Counted from the first letter of the stretch, positions 9,404 through 18,335 are shown. The stretch: 49,090 bases of DNA from Pseudomonadota bacterium (GCA_963204835.1 CAUJHJ010000027.1:1-49090), one strand, 5' to 3'. Numbers and translations are program-made. The notes: generated by a model from the sequence alone, not told the origin.

Positions 9404-10492
9404 GTGACTGCCGCGCCGTTCGGGTGGCGGCTTGCGATGCTGCTCTCGGCCATGGCCGCGGCCACGGCCGTGGCGGCCGCGCAGCCGCGAGGTTACCCTC
9501 GGTCCTATGACGACATCATCGCAGCGGCACAACGCGAGGGCACGGTCGTCGTTTACTCGACGACCGACAAGCATGAAGTGGTCGCCGCCCTGGCCGCTTT
9601 CCGGGCCCACTACCCGTTCCTGCGCGTCGACTATCGCGAGCTCGCATCACCGGAACTCTACGATCGCGTGATCGCCGAGTCCCGGGCCCGCAAGCCGACC
9701 GGCGACCTGGTCTGGAGCTCCGCGATGGACTTGCAGATCAAGCTGGTGAACGACGGCTACGCGCAGGCATATGCCTCGCCGGAGAAACCCTACCTGCCGG
9801 ACTGGGCAATCTGGAAGAACGAGGCATGGGGCGTGACGGCGGAGCCAATCGTCATTGCCTACAACAGGCGGCTGGTTCCGGCCCAGGACGTGCCATCGAC
9901 CCATGTCGCATTCGAGCGATTGCTGCGCGCCAGGGGCGACTTCTACCGCAACCGTGTCTCCACCTACGACCCGCGCCTTTCCGGTTTCGGCTACTTGCAG
10001 CTGGCGCAGGCCGTCCATGTGAGCCGCGACATCGGGCCGCTCGCGGGCGCGCTCGGAGCGGTCGACGTCAAGTTCTACACGTCGACCCGGCCCCTGCTTG
10101 CGGACCTCGAGAACGGGAGCAGCTTGTTTGCCTACAATGCACTGGGCTCCTACGCGCTCGAACTCGCCACCCGCAACCCCGACATCGCCGTCATCATGCC
10201 CGCCGACTACACGCTCGTCGTGTCACGCATCGCGCTGATCGCGCGCGAGGCGCGCCAGCCGAACGCGGCAAGACTGCTGCTCGACTTCCTGCTTTCGATC
10301 GAAGGCCAGCGCCAGCTGGCACGGGCCTACATGGCACCATCGCGCAAGGACGTCGAGGCGCTGCCTGGAAGCACGCCACCGGCCAATGCTGCACGACCGG
10401 TCAGGCTGGGACCCGCGCTGCTCGCAGACCTCGACCGCATCCGGCGGGAGCGCATCCTCGCAACCTGGCAGGCCGCGCTCGAGGCCCGCTAG
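9404..10492 (+). CDS. lone iron-type ABC solute-binding protein
   Basis: About 362 residues from a GTG at 9404; an ATG at 9437 is the alternative. The open frame extends further upstream, but that part overlaps the divergent regulator and lacks coding character. An Ala-rich signal peptide ends near AAAQP. The mature part is a class II periplasmic binding fold related to the Fe3+/thiamine/spermidine type (SYDDIIAAAQREGTVVVYST, GDLVWSSAMD, AEPIVIAYNRRL). No permease or ATPase gene lies beside it. In TctDE- and PgtABC-type loci such orphan binding proteins serve as the periplasmic partner of the kinase, which fits its divergence from the TctE-like pair. It could also bind iron or a ferric chelate. 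It is convergent with the CitMHS gene two bases away. Confidence 0.85.
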   Translation: MTAAPFGWRLAMLLSAMAAATAVAAAQPRGYPRSYDDIIAAAQREGTVVVYSTTDKHEVVAALAAFRAHYPFLRVDYRELASPELYDRVIAESRARKPTGDLVWSSAMDLQIKLVNDGYAQAYASPEKPYLPDWAIWKNEAWGVTAEPIVIAYNRRLVPAQDVPSTHVAFERLLRARGDFYRNRVSTYDPRLSGFGYLQLAQAVHVSRDIGPLAGALGAVDVKFYTSTRPLLADLENGSSLFAYNALGSYALELATRNPDIAVIMPADYTLVVSRIALIAREARQPNAARLLLDFLLSIEGQRQLARAYMAPSRKDVEALPGSTPPANAARPVRLGPALLADLDRIRRERILATWQAALEAR

Positions 10493-10494
10493 GC

Positions 10495-11811
10495 TCAGGC
10501 GTACCAGGGAAACAGGCCAAGCAGCAAACTGGTCAGCATGAACACTGCACACGCACCCAGCGCCCATTTCATGGTGAAACGCTGGTGGTCGCCGAGCTCC
10601 ACTCCCGCGGTGGCTACCAGCAGGTAGGTGGAGGCCACGAGGGGACTCAGCAGGTGGATCTGCTGGCCAACGAGCGAGGCACGCGCGATTTCCATCATCG
10701 AAATACCGTAGTGTTCGGCAGAATGCGCCAGCACAGGCAGCATCCCGAAATAGAAAGCATCGTTGGAGATCAGTACCGTGAAGGGAATGCTGACGAGCGC
10801 CGTGATCGGTGCCATGTATGGCCCCAGCCCGTCCGGCACCACGCCAGTCACCGTGTTTGCCATGGCGTCGACCATTCCGGTGCCCGACAGCACGCCCGTG
10901 AAAATCCCGGCTGCGAATACCAGGCCCGCGGTCGCGAGCGCGTTCGAAGCATGCGCCGCTATGCGTTCACGCTGCATCTCGACTTGCGGGTAGTTGACCA
11001 TCGCGGCAACGGCGAACGCCAGCATGAACAGCACCTGCAGCGGCACGCTGCCGAACAGCAGTATGCCCATGAGCGCTGCGGTGAGCGCTGCATTGAACCA
11101 GAACAGCTTCGGCCGGCGGGTGGAAGCTGTGCCGTCGCTGTCGGGAGTCGTCAGGTCGAGCCCGCCGGGGGGCGGCATCGCGAGGCGCTCCGTGATTCCG
11201 AGCCGCCTGCGCTCCGCACGGCCAAGCATGTAGGCCGCGAACAGCACCCAGCCGATCGAGGCCAGCACCGGCGGGACCAATGACCGGAAGAGCGCGCGCG
11301 GATCGACGCCAAGCGCAATTGCCGCACGCGTCGTCGGGCCGCCCCAGGGCACGAGATTCATCGTCGCGACTGCCATGATCAGGATGCAGGTCAGCACGCG
11401 GACATCCATCTTCATGTGCTTGTAAAGCGGCAATAGCGCAGAAAGCGTGATCATGTAGGTGGTCGTGCCGTCGCCGTCGAGCGCGACGGCCAGGCCCAGG
11501 ATCGCCGTACCCATCGTGATCCGGAGCGGGTCACCGTGCGCGAGCTGCACGACCCGCCTCGTCAGCGGATCGAACAGCCCGGCATCAATCATGATTCCGA
11601 AGTAGAGGATCGCGAACAGCAGCATCACGCCAGTCGGCGCGATCTCGCGGATTCCATCGAGCATCATCCCGCCGAGTCCGCTCCAGAAGCCAGCGATCAG
11701 CGCGAACACGACCGGTACGATGATGAGCGCAAGCATGGCCGACAGCCGCTTGGTCATGATCAGTGTCATGAAGGTAGCGACCATGCCGAAGGCGAGGATG
11801 GAAAGCATCAC
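10495..11811 (-). CDS. CitMHS-family citrate:cation symporter
   Basis: 438 residues (a second ATG at 11808 is equally possible) with about twelve hydrophobic helices and the family motifs SAMLALIIVPVVFALIAGF near the start, ALDGDGTTTYMIT and MNLVPWGGPTTRA in the middle. CitMHS carriers bring citrate complexed with a divalent metal into the cytoplasm with protons. It is the last gene of the unit headed by the TonB receptor, 73 bp after the aconitase-family gene. A GACAG-N6-GACAG site in that gap at 11882-11897 may give it an internal promoter. Confidence 0.9.
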   Translation of the reverse strand: MMLSILAFGMVATFMTLIMTKRLSAMLALIIVPVVFALIAGFWSGLGGMMLDGIREIAPTGVMLLFAILYFGIMIDAGLFDPLTRRVVQLAHGDPLRITMGTAILGLAVALDGDGTTTYMITLSALLPLYKHMKMDVRVLTCILIMAVATMNLVPWGGPTTRAAIALGVDPRALFRSLVPPVLASIGWVLFAAYMLGRAERRRLGITERLAMPPPGGLDLTTPDSDGTASTRRPKLFWFNAALTAALMGILLFGSVPLQVLFMLAFAVAAMVNYPQVEMQRERIAAHASNALATAGLVFAAGIFTGVLSGTGMVDAMANTVTGVVPDGLGPYMAPITALVSIPFTVLISNDAFYFGMLPVLAHSAEHYGISMMEIARASLVGQQIHLLSPLVASTYLLVATAGVELGDHQRFTMKWALGACAVFMLTSLLLGLFPWYA

Positions 11812-11881
11812 GCGGCGACCCCCCGTGCGCCCGCCCGTCCGGGAGCATGACTGTCTACGGCAGCGATTCTGGAATGGACGA

Positions 11882-11897
11882 CTGTCATGAAGCTGTC
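11882..11897 (-). promoter_or_regulatory. tandem GACAG-N6-GACAG site upstream of the CitMHS gene
   Basis: On the minus strand this reads GACAG CTTCAT GACAG, two identical pentamers 11 bp apart (one helical turn), 71 bp before the CitMHS start and overlapping the stop codon of the aconitase gene. On the plus strand the same site resembles a Pho box (CTGTCATGAAGCTGTCAG), but that orientation points away from the gene. Related sites precede three other genes of the cluster. Confidence 0.55.
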
Positions 11898-14443
11898 AGT
11901 GACATGCGACCGAGCATGAGCGGCAGCAGGCCGCCGGCCCTGAGTGCCGCCACTTCGGCGAGAGTTTCCACGGCAGCGCGGGCCGTAAACCGGCGCACGC
12001 GGCCATTCCTGTAGTGCGCGCCGACCGTGCAAGTGGCCGACGGAGCCAGCTCTTCCACCGGCATGTCGACTTCGATCCGGTCTCCCGGCGCGAGGCAGAG
12101 CGAAGCGGCATTGACGCCGGGGGGCAGCACGAGCGGCAGGATGCCCATGTTGCACAGGTTCGACCGGTGGATTCGCTCGAAGCCGGCTGCGAGCACCGCG
12201 CGAACACCGAGGAGGTACTGTCCCTTCGCCGCCCAGTCACGCGAGGAGCCCATACCGTAGCGTTCGCCCGCGATCACGATCACCGGCACTTCCTCTTCCG
12301 CGTAGCGCTGCGCCGCACGCCACAGGGGCAGCACATCGCCAGAAGGAACATGGACGGTCGAGCCCGCCGGGATATCGGCGCGCAGCAGGTTGCGCACGGC
12401 GGAGTTGGTGAAGAGGCCGCGCAGCATCACTTCCCAATTGCCCCGGCGCGCAGCGTACGCATTGAGCTCGCCGGCCTGCTCGCCGTGGTCGATCAGCCAC
12501 CGACCTGCCTCACTCTTCGCCGGTATGGCTCCCGCCGGTGAAATATGGTCGGTCGTGACATCGTCGCCCAGCACGAGGAGCGGATGCGCGACGTAGCGCC
12601 CCAGGCGCGTGCGGGCATCGACATCGATGAACGGGGGTGGCCGCAGCTGCGTGGAGACCGGATTCCATGGATAGAGGTCTCCCTCTGGCACCGCAAGCCC
12701 CGACCAGGCGGGATTCGACTCTGCCGCGGCGTAGGCCATGTCGATGTCGGCCGGATCGGTGGCCATTGCCAGCACTGCGTCGATCTCCCCGTCGTCCGGC
12801 CAGATGTCACGGAGGCGGACTGGCGCCCCGTCCGACGAGTGACCGATTGGATCGGCCTCGATGTTGAGGTTGAAGTCACCCGCCAGCGCATAGGCCACTA
12901 CCAGTGGTGGCGAGGCGAGGAATGTCGCCTCGATGCGCTGGTGTACCCGGCCGGGAAAATTCCGGTTGCCCGACAGCACCGCAACCAGGCGCTCATCCGG
13001 TGCGAGCCCCTCGATTCCGGGTGCCAGCGCGCCGCTGTTCCCGATGCAGGTGGTGCATCCGTAGGCCACGATGGCAAAGCCCAGCGCTTCGAGGGGCGCC
13101 AGCACGCCTGCGCGCTCGAGCACACGTCTCGCGGCGGGTGAGCCCGGTGCAAGGCTCGTCTTGACCCATGGCGGCACCGACAGCCCACGCATCGTGGCGC
13201 GCCGCGCCAGGAGTCCTGCGGCGATGAGCAGCCTCGGGTCCGAAGTGTTGGTGCAACTCGTGATCGCGGCGATCGCGACCGGTCGCGCCTCCTTGCATGC
13301 CGCCGGACGCGCACTGTCCCTGTCGAGCCTGTCCTGCGGGCGCCGCGGGCCGGCGATACCGGGCCTGACCGAAGCGAGGTCGAGAGCGATGACGCGCGCG
13401 TAGTTGGGCCGGGCATCCGCATCGAACCACAACCGCTGGCTTCGCGCATAGCGCTCCACGCGTTCGACGTGGGACTCTGCACGACCCGTCGCACGCAGGT
13501 AGGCAAGCACCTGCCCATCGATCGGAAAGTAGCCCGTGGCGCCGCCGAACTCCGGCGCCATGCTCGCGACCACTGCGCGCGTACCCGCGGACAGGCCGGC
13601 CACTCCGCCACCGAAGAACTCGACGAAGCACCCGTCGAGGCGGGCAGCGCGCAGCAACCGGGTCACCTCGAGCGCAAGATCGGTTGCCATCACGCCGGAT
13701 CGCAGCGCGCCCGACAGGTGCACTCCGACGACCACGGGCACCCGGATCGAAACGGGCATCCCCAGCATGACGCTTTCAGCCTCGAGTCCCCCGACACCCC
13801 AGCCAAGGACGCCAATGCCACCGATCATCGGCGTGTGGCTGTCCGTACCGAGCAATGAATCGGGAAACACCCATTGACGTTCCTGCCACTCCGCCACCTG
13901 CACGACCGAAGCAAGCCGCTCGAGGTTGAGTGTGTGCATGATGCCGGTGCCGGGTGGGTGCACGCGCAGCCCGTCGAAGGCTTGCGCGGCCCATTTCATC
14001 AGTCCGAAGCGTTCCGAATTGCGCCGCATCTCAAGAGCGAGGTTCGTCGCGAGCGCGCTGGGCACGCCGAATTGATCGACGGCGATGCTGTGATCCGTCG
14101 AGACGTCGATGCGCAGCACCGGCGCAATGCAGCGCGGGTCGCCACCGCGCTCCGCGAGCACCGATCGCATTGCGGCCAGATCCACGAGTGCCGGGCCGCA
14201 GGTCGTGTCATGCATCAACAAGCGGGACGGCGCAAAAGGAATCTCTGCCGCCTCGTCGCCTAGCGAAAGCCAGCGCTCCGCGGCCCGGCCGGCATCGGCG
14301 TCCAGATCGCGACAGCGCAGCAGGTTCTCGGCGAGGATGCGATGTATCCACGGCATCTCACCGATGCGCCGCCCCAGCACCTTCGGCAGATCGACCTGCA
14401 ACGGCCCGGGCCTGGACAACCCGCCCACCGGTGCAGCATTCAT
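11885..14443 (-). CDS. aconitase-family hydro-lyase, short form
   Basis: 852 residues from the ATG at 14443, which overlaps the cupin stop (ATGA). The 4Fe-4S ligands are C397 (ITSCTNTSD) and C463/C466 (YGCTTCIGNS). Other active-site signatures include LGTDSHTPMIGG, GVGGLEAESVMLG and, in the swivel domain, GSSRDWAAKGQYLLGVRAV. It is clearly of the AcnA/IRP branch but about 40 residues shorter than usual AcnA. It is also divergent in the N-terminal half (LMHDTTCGPALVDLAAMRS instead of the usual QDFTGVP-type loop). It probably interconverts citrate, aconitate and isocitrate or close analogues. 2-Methylcitrate dehydratase AcnD has a similar length, but no prpF or methylcitrate gene is present. 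Confidence 0.87.
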   Translation of the reverse strand: MNAAPVGGLSRPGPLQVDLPKVLGRRIGEMPWIHRILAENLLRCRDLDADAGRAAERWLSLGDEAAEIPFAPSRLLMHDTTCGPALVDLAAMRSVLAERGGDPRCIAPVLRIDVSTDHSIAVDQFGVPSALATNLALEMRRNSERFGLMKWAAQAFDGLRVHPPGTGIMHTLNLERLASVVQVAEWQERQWVFPDSLLGTDSHTPMIGGIGVLGWGVGGLEAESVMLGMPVSIRVPVVVGVHLSGALRSGVMATDLALEVTRLLRAARLDGCFVEFFGGGVAGLSAGTRAVVASMAPEFGGATGYFPIDGQVLAYLRATGRAESHVERVERYARSQRLWFDADARPNYARVIALDLASVRPGIAGPRRPQDRLDRDSARPAACKEARPVAIAAITSCTNTSDPRLLIAAGLLARRATMRGLSVPPWVKTSLAPGSPAARRVLERAGVLAPLEALGFAIVAYGCTTCIGNSGALAPGIEGLAPDERLVAVLSGNRNFPGRVHQRIEATFLASPPLVVAYALAGDFNLNIEADPIGHSSDGAPVRLRDIWPDDGEIDAVLAMATDPADIDMAYAAAESNPAWSGLAVPEGDLYPWNPVSTQLRPPPFIDVDARTRLGRYVAHPLLVLGDDVTTDHISPAGAIPAKSEAGRWLIDHGEQAGELNAYAARRGNWEVMLRGLFTNSAVRNLLRADIPAGSTVHVPSGDVLPLWRAAQRYAEEEVPVIVIAGERYGMGSSRDWAAKGQYLLGVRAVLAAGFERIHRSNLCNMGILPLVLPPGVNAASLCLAPGDRIEVDMPVEELAPSATCTVGAHYRNGRVRRFTARAAVETLAEVAALRAGGLLPLMLGRMSLTAS

Positions 14444-14886
14444 GCGGTGCCATCCACCGATGGCTGCGGTCCATCCGCCGGCGCATGCTCCTGGTCGATG
14501 CGCGTCGTCACGCCGGTAGCAAGGATGGTGCGTGTCGCGTCGATGGACGTGTACGTCCAGAAAATCGAGAGCGCCTCGGCTGCCGCAGGGTTGCGGAAAA
14601 AATGCGGGACTCCGGCGGCTATCCAGGTCACATCGCCGGGACCGACGGCGTGCTCTGCACCATCGATGTGCGCGCAGCCGTGACCGGACATTACCAGGAC
14701 GCATTCTTCGCAATTGTGGATGTGGAGCGGCACGGCGGCACCCGGTCCGAGCACCGTAATGCCATTCAGCATCTGGCGAGAGGCCCTGGCCGTTATCATC
14801 GGCGTCGTGCGGATGCCGCCGCCGCGATCCGTCACGGGGAGCAGCCCGGGTCGCAAAATCACCGAACTGCCCGGTGTCGTCGCCAT
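14440..14886 (-). CDS. small cupin protein
   Basis: 148 residues, a single cupin_2 barrel. The metal-binding signatures are LHIHNCEECVLVMSGHG (two His and a Glu, about 53-69) and the second motif VPHFFRN around residue 94. A mononuclear metal site is therefore likely. It is three bases behind the dehydrogenase gene and overlaps the aconitase start, so it is made together with these two enzymes. Its role is unknown; it could be an isomerase or decarboxylase acting on the same tricarboxylate, or a ligand sensor. Confidence 0.8.
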   Translation of the reverse strand: MATTPGSSVILRPGLLPVTDRGGGIRTTPMITARASRQMLNGITVLGPGAAVPLHIHNCEECVLVMSGHGCAHIDGAEHAVGPGDVTWIAAGVPHFFRNPAAAEALSIFWTYTSIDATRTILATGVTTRIDQEHAPADGPQPSVDGTA

Positions 14887-14889
14887 CGG

Positions 14890-15963
14890 TCAGCCGGCGC
14901 GGACCGCCGCGCAGATCGCTTCGCCAAACGCGGCCGTGCCGAGCGTCCCGCCGATGTCCCGCGTGCGCGTCGCGGGATCGGCAAGGACAGACTCCACCGC
15001 GGCCTCCAGCGCCAGGGCCGCAAACATCAGCTCGCTGTTCCTGTGCCGCCTCCCGAGCCAGTCGAGCAACATGGCGCTGGAAAGTAGCAGCGAGGTCGGA
15101 TTGGCACGGTCCTGCCCCGCAATATCAGGTGCCGAACCGTGCTGCGCCTGTGCGACGCAGATGGAATCGCTCGCGTTGATGGAACCGCCGAGCCCGAGGC
15201 TGCCGCTCAATTCCGTGGCCTCGTCCGAGAGGATGTCCCCGAACATGTTGGTGGTAAGCATCACGTCAAAGCGGTCCGGACTGCGCACCAGCAGCGCCGC
15301 GGCGGCATCGACGATCACTTCCTCGAGTTCGACCCCGGGGAACTCCGCTGCCACCTTGCGCACTTCGCGCAGGAAGAGCCCGTCAGAAAGCTTCAGTACG
15401 TTCGCCTTGTGCACAGCCGCAACCTTCCGGCGACGCTCGCGTGCCCTTTCGAACGCGACGCGCGCGACTCGGGCTACCCCCTGCGCCGTGACCTTGCGTA
15501 TCGAAAGCGCCATGTCCTTGTCGGGCATGAATTCGCCGCTGCCGGCGTACATGTTGCGATCGGAGTAGAACCCCTCGGTATTCTCGCGAACGATCACCAG
15601 GTCCATGGGCTTGCGCAGGATGCTGAGGCCCGGGCGGGAACGGCATGGCCGGATGTTCGCGTACAACCCAAACCGCTGGCGCAGCGCTCCCGACGGATTT
15701 ATGCCGCCCGCCTCGCGGGACGGATACTCGAAATGGGACGCCGGCCCGAGGATGACACCATCTACCTGCGGGATGCGCTCCATCACCTCATCCGGCAGCG
15801 TGGATCCCTTGGTCGCAAGGCTTGCAAAGCCGATGGCCCGCTCTTCGAGCGTCAGCGTCAGGCCGCGCGCCTGTGCAAGCGCCGCGAGCACCTTGCGCGT
15901 GACGGCCGCGATCTCCGGGCCGATCCCGTCGCCGGGGAGCATGAGAAGTTGCACCTGCATCAT
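14890..15963 (-). CDS. NAD-type isocitrate/isopropylmalate dehydrogenase family protein
   Basis: 357 residues. The N-terminal nucleotide-site loop MLPGDGIGPEI, the substrate segment VRENTEGFYSDRNM, the catalytic Lys/Asp region (AVHKANVLKLSDGLF; TTNMFGDILSDEA) and the cofactor loop HGSAPDIAGQDRANP are all present. Asp in APDIAG in place of the Lys-Tyr pair of NADP-dependent isocitrate dehydrogenase indicates NAD use. RENTEG resembles isocitrate-, homoisocitrate- and tartrate-acting members more than leucine-pathway enzymes. The neighbours (aconitase type, CitMHS) favour an isocitrate-like substrate. It starts 65 bp after the TonB receptor gene. Confidence 0.85.
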   Translation of the reverse strand: MMQVQLLMLPGDGIGPEIAAVTRKVLAALAQARGLTLTLEERAIGFASLATKGSTLPDEVMERIPQVDGVILGPASHFEYPSREAGGINPSGALRQRFGLYANIRPCRSRPGLSILRKPMDLVIVRENTEGFYSDRNMYAGSGEFMPDKDMALSIRKVTAQGVARVARVAFERARERRRKVAAVHKANVLKLSDGLFLREVRKVAAEFPGVELEEVIVDAAAALLVRSPDRFDVMLTTNMFGDILSDEATELSGSLGLGGSINASDSICVAQAQHGSAPDIAGQDRANPTSLLLSSAMLLDWLGRRHRNSELMFAALALEAAVESVLADPATRTRDIGGTLGTAAFGEAICAAVRAG

Positions 15964-16027
15964 TCACTCGCGACCAGGTCGGCCGGCTGCGCCATTGTCG
16001 GAAAGCCGGCAACTGGGCGAAGTGCCG

Positions 16028-18235
16028 TCAGAACAGGTCCGCGGACAGCGAGAGCTTCACCAGCGACGGCGTCCCGAAGGCAATGTAGTTGCCGCCTGTC
16101 GATGCAAAGTAGCGCTTGTCAGTGATGTTCTGCCAATTGATGCGCGCGGTGACGCCGACATCGCCGATTTCGAAACGGTATGAGCCACCGAGGTCATAGA
16201 GCGTGTAGCTCGGCAGGAACAGCGAGTTCTGCGGATTGATGGCACGTTCGCCCGTGTAGTACACGCCGGCATTGACCGCCAGCCCATCGACGAAGCGCGT
16301 CAGGTGGTACTCGGCCGACAGCGACCACTGGGTCTTGGCCGTGTTTTCAATCCTGTTGCCGATCAGCGATGCGTCGGATGTCCGGCCCTGCTTGGCGCTC
16401 AGCGACAGCGCAGAGGCATAGACCGACAACTCGGGCGTGATCTCGCCGGTGAGGCTCAGCTCGATGCCGCGGTAGGTCGCTTCACCGTCCTTGACGAAGA
16501 AATTCGCGGCATTGGTGTAAGTCAACTCGCGCGTAATGTCGAAGTATGCGGCCGTCAGCAACAGGCCCTTGCGCGGCTCGAGCTTGATGCCGCCCTCATA
16601 CTGGGTGGAGTCGCTGGCTGGCAGGATCTCGCCGGAATTGTTGGCGGTGAGCGGTGCGGCGGGCGTCGATTCGAGGCCCTCGATGTAGGTGGCATAGATG
16701 CTCGCCCACTCGACCGGCTTGTAGACCAGGCCGCCCGAGAGCGACGTCGGCTCATCGGAAAAGGTCTCCACGGCGGGACCTGTCGCCGTCCGCCGCAGTT
16801 CCTTGTAGATCGATTTGCGTACACCGGCGAGGACGCTGAACCGGTCCCGGTCCGGGCCGCCGAAATGAAGCCGGTCGAACGCGTAGTAGCCCGTGTCCTC
16901 GATCGAGGTATCGCGGGTCGCATTGTAGGCCGTCGTGCCGTCGAACCGGATGTCGGCGAGGTCGACAGGGGCATAGATGCTCTGCTGGCAGGTTGTCGTC
17001 AGGCCGAGCAGCACGCAATTGCTGCGCGTCGCGGCCGAATTCGTCCCAACTCTCGCGACCGTGGAAGGGGAGTACTGGCGGCGTATGTTCTTCGAAGCCC
17101 CGACCAGCAGTTCGTGAATCACCGGCCCGGTTGCAAACGTGCCGGCCAGCTCGATGCGGCCATTCCGGTTTCTATACAACTGGCCATCCGCGGCACTCAT
17201 CGACAGCGTGCCCAGGCCCGTGGCCGGGTTGAAATTGTCGAGCGTACTGAAGCGGCGATCACGCTCCGCATACGAAGTACCGCCCTCGACCACGAGATCC
17301 CAGGCCGAGTTGATCTTCCACGAGACCCGCCCGAGCACATTGTCCTCCTCGGCGCGATTCATGAATCCCTCGCTGCCGGCGTTGTTGGCTGGATCCGGCA
17401 ATCTTGGCAGCACGGTCAGCAGATTGGCGGCCGAGGTCGGGCCGCGCAGCACCGTGGGTTCCGTCACGTCCTTCTCGATATGTTCCACATCGAGATTGAA
17501 GCGGATGCTGTCCGTGATGTCGTACTGGAAGGCACCCGACAGGAAAAGGCGGTCGCCGCTGACGTTGTCGATGCCCGAATCGATCTCCCCATAAACTGCA
17601 TTGCCGCGCATGCCGAAACGGCCGATGGTCCCGCTCGCGTCGACATGGCCCTGCAACTGGCCGAAGTCGTTGCCGGTGACGGCCAGGTTCAGCAGGGGCT
17701 CGGCCGTTGGCCGCTTGGTGGTGAGATTGATGATGCCCGACGGCGTCGTGAAGCCGTAGTAGAGCGCGGATGCGCCCTTGAGTGCTTCGACGCGCAGCTT
17801 GTTCTCGAGCGGGAGATCGATCAGGTTGACGATCGGCAGCGATCCGTTGAGCCGGTAGTTGCCCCGGTTCTCGACCGGAATGCCGCGGATCGATAGATTG
17901 TTGTAGACGATGGGGCTCGTCTGCGAACTCGTGACCCCGGGGGAATTTCGCAGCGCATCGAGAATGCTCTGCGCCTGCTGCGACTTGAGTAGTTGCTCGG
18001 GTATCACACTGACGGTCAGCGGCGTATCGAGCTGGCGTGCGCCGCGGAAGCTGCCAGCCTGCACGAAGTCCGCGCCGTAGCTGTCCGCACGATCGGACGT
18101 GACGAGGATTTCCTCGAGCACGGGGCCCGATCGCTCTTGCCCGGCAGCCTCCTGCTGTGCGTAGCCCGGTGTCGCCGCGCCCATCGCGACTCCGCCAACT
18201 GCCAGCGCCCCGATCCGCTTCCACTGTTTCGACAT
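16028..18235 (-). CDS. TonB-dependent siderophore-type receptor
   Basis: 735 residues. A signal peptide (about 1-26, ending GYAQQ) is followed by a plug domain (about 45-165: LDTPLTVSVIPEQLL, ILDALRNSPGV, NLSIRGIPV, VEALKGASALYYGFTTPSGI, INLTTKRP) and a 22-strand-type barrel ending in LSLSADLF with the terminal Phe. The plug motifs are those of ferric-siderophore receptors (FhuE/FpvA-like, without a signalling extension). A strong Shine-Dalgarno (GGGGGAG, six bases from the ATG) decides the start. It heads the unit with the dehydrogenase, cupin, aconitase and citrate carrier, so a ferric citrate-type or other carboxylate chelate is a reasonable ligand, by inference. Confidence 0.9.
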   Translation of the reverse strand: MSKQWKRIGALAVGGVAMGAATPGYAQQEAAGQERSGPVLEEILVTSDRADSYGADFVQAGSFRGARQLDTPLTVSVIPEQLLKSQQAQSILDALRNSPGVTSSQTSPIVYNNLSIRGIPVENRGNYRLNGSLPIVNLIDLPLENKLRVEALKGASALYYGFTTPSGIINLTTKRPTAEPLLNLAVTGNDFGQLQGHVDASGTIGRFGMRGNAVYGEIDSGIDNVSGDRLFLSGAFQYDITDSIRFNLDVEHIEKDVTEPTVLRGPTSAANLLTVLPRLPDPANNAGSEGFMNRAEEDNVLGRVSWKINSAWDLVVEGGTSYAERDRRFSTLDNFNPATGLGTLSMSAADGQLYRNRNGRIELAGTFATGPVIHELLVGASKNIRRQYSPSTVARVGTNSAATRSNCVLLGLTTTCQQSIYAPVDLADIRFDGTTAYNATRDTSIEDTGYYAFDRLHFGGPDRDRFSVLAGVRKSIYKELRRTATGPAVETFSDEPTSLSGGLVYKPVEWASIYATYIEGLESTPAAPLTANNSGEILPASDSTQYEGGIKLEPRKGLLLTAAYFDITRELTYTNAANFFVKDGEATYRGIELSLTGEITPELSVYASALSLSAKQGRTSDASLIGNRIENTAKTQWSLSAEYHLTRFVDGLAVNAGVYYTGERAINPQNSLFLPSYTLYDLGGSYRFEIGDVGVTARINWQNITDKRYFASTGGNYIAFGTPSLVKLSLSADLF

Positions 18236-18253
18236 GGTCCAGCTCCCCCGTTG

Positions 18254-18276
18254 CGCCGCCCCGATTCGGGGCGGCG
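18254..18276. promoter_or_regulatory. perfect 11-1-11 inverted repeat in the receptor leader
   Basis: CGCCGCCCCGA and its exact complement are separated by one base, ending four bases upstream of the Shine-Dalgarno of the TonB receptor gene. As RNA it would form a very stable hairpin with a 9-bp stem and 5-base loop. As DNA it could be a dimeric operator. There is no U-run, so it is not an ordinary terminator. Confidence 0.5.
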
Positions 18277-18335
18277 GATTCTCCCGGAACCCCCGTAGCC
18301 CCGAGGTACGGCGGGTTGACCATATGCCCCACTAC

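Noticed and set aside
11885..14443. Calling the aconitase-family enzyme AcnD (2-methylcitrate dehydratase)
   Set aside because: Only the length fits. There is no prpF, prpB or prpC gene near, and the neighbours are a citrate carrier and an NAD-type dehydrogenase.
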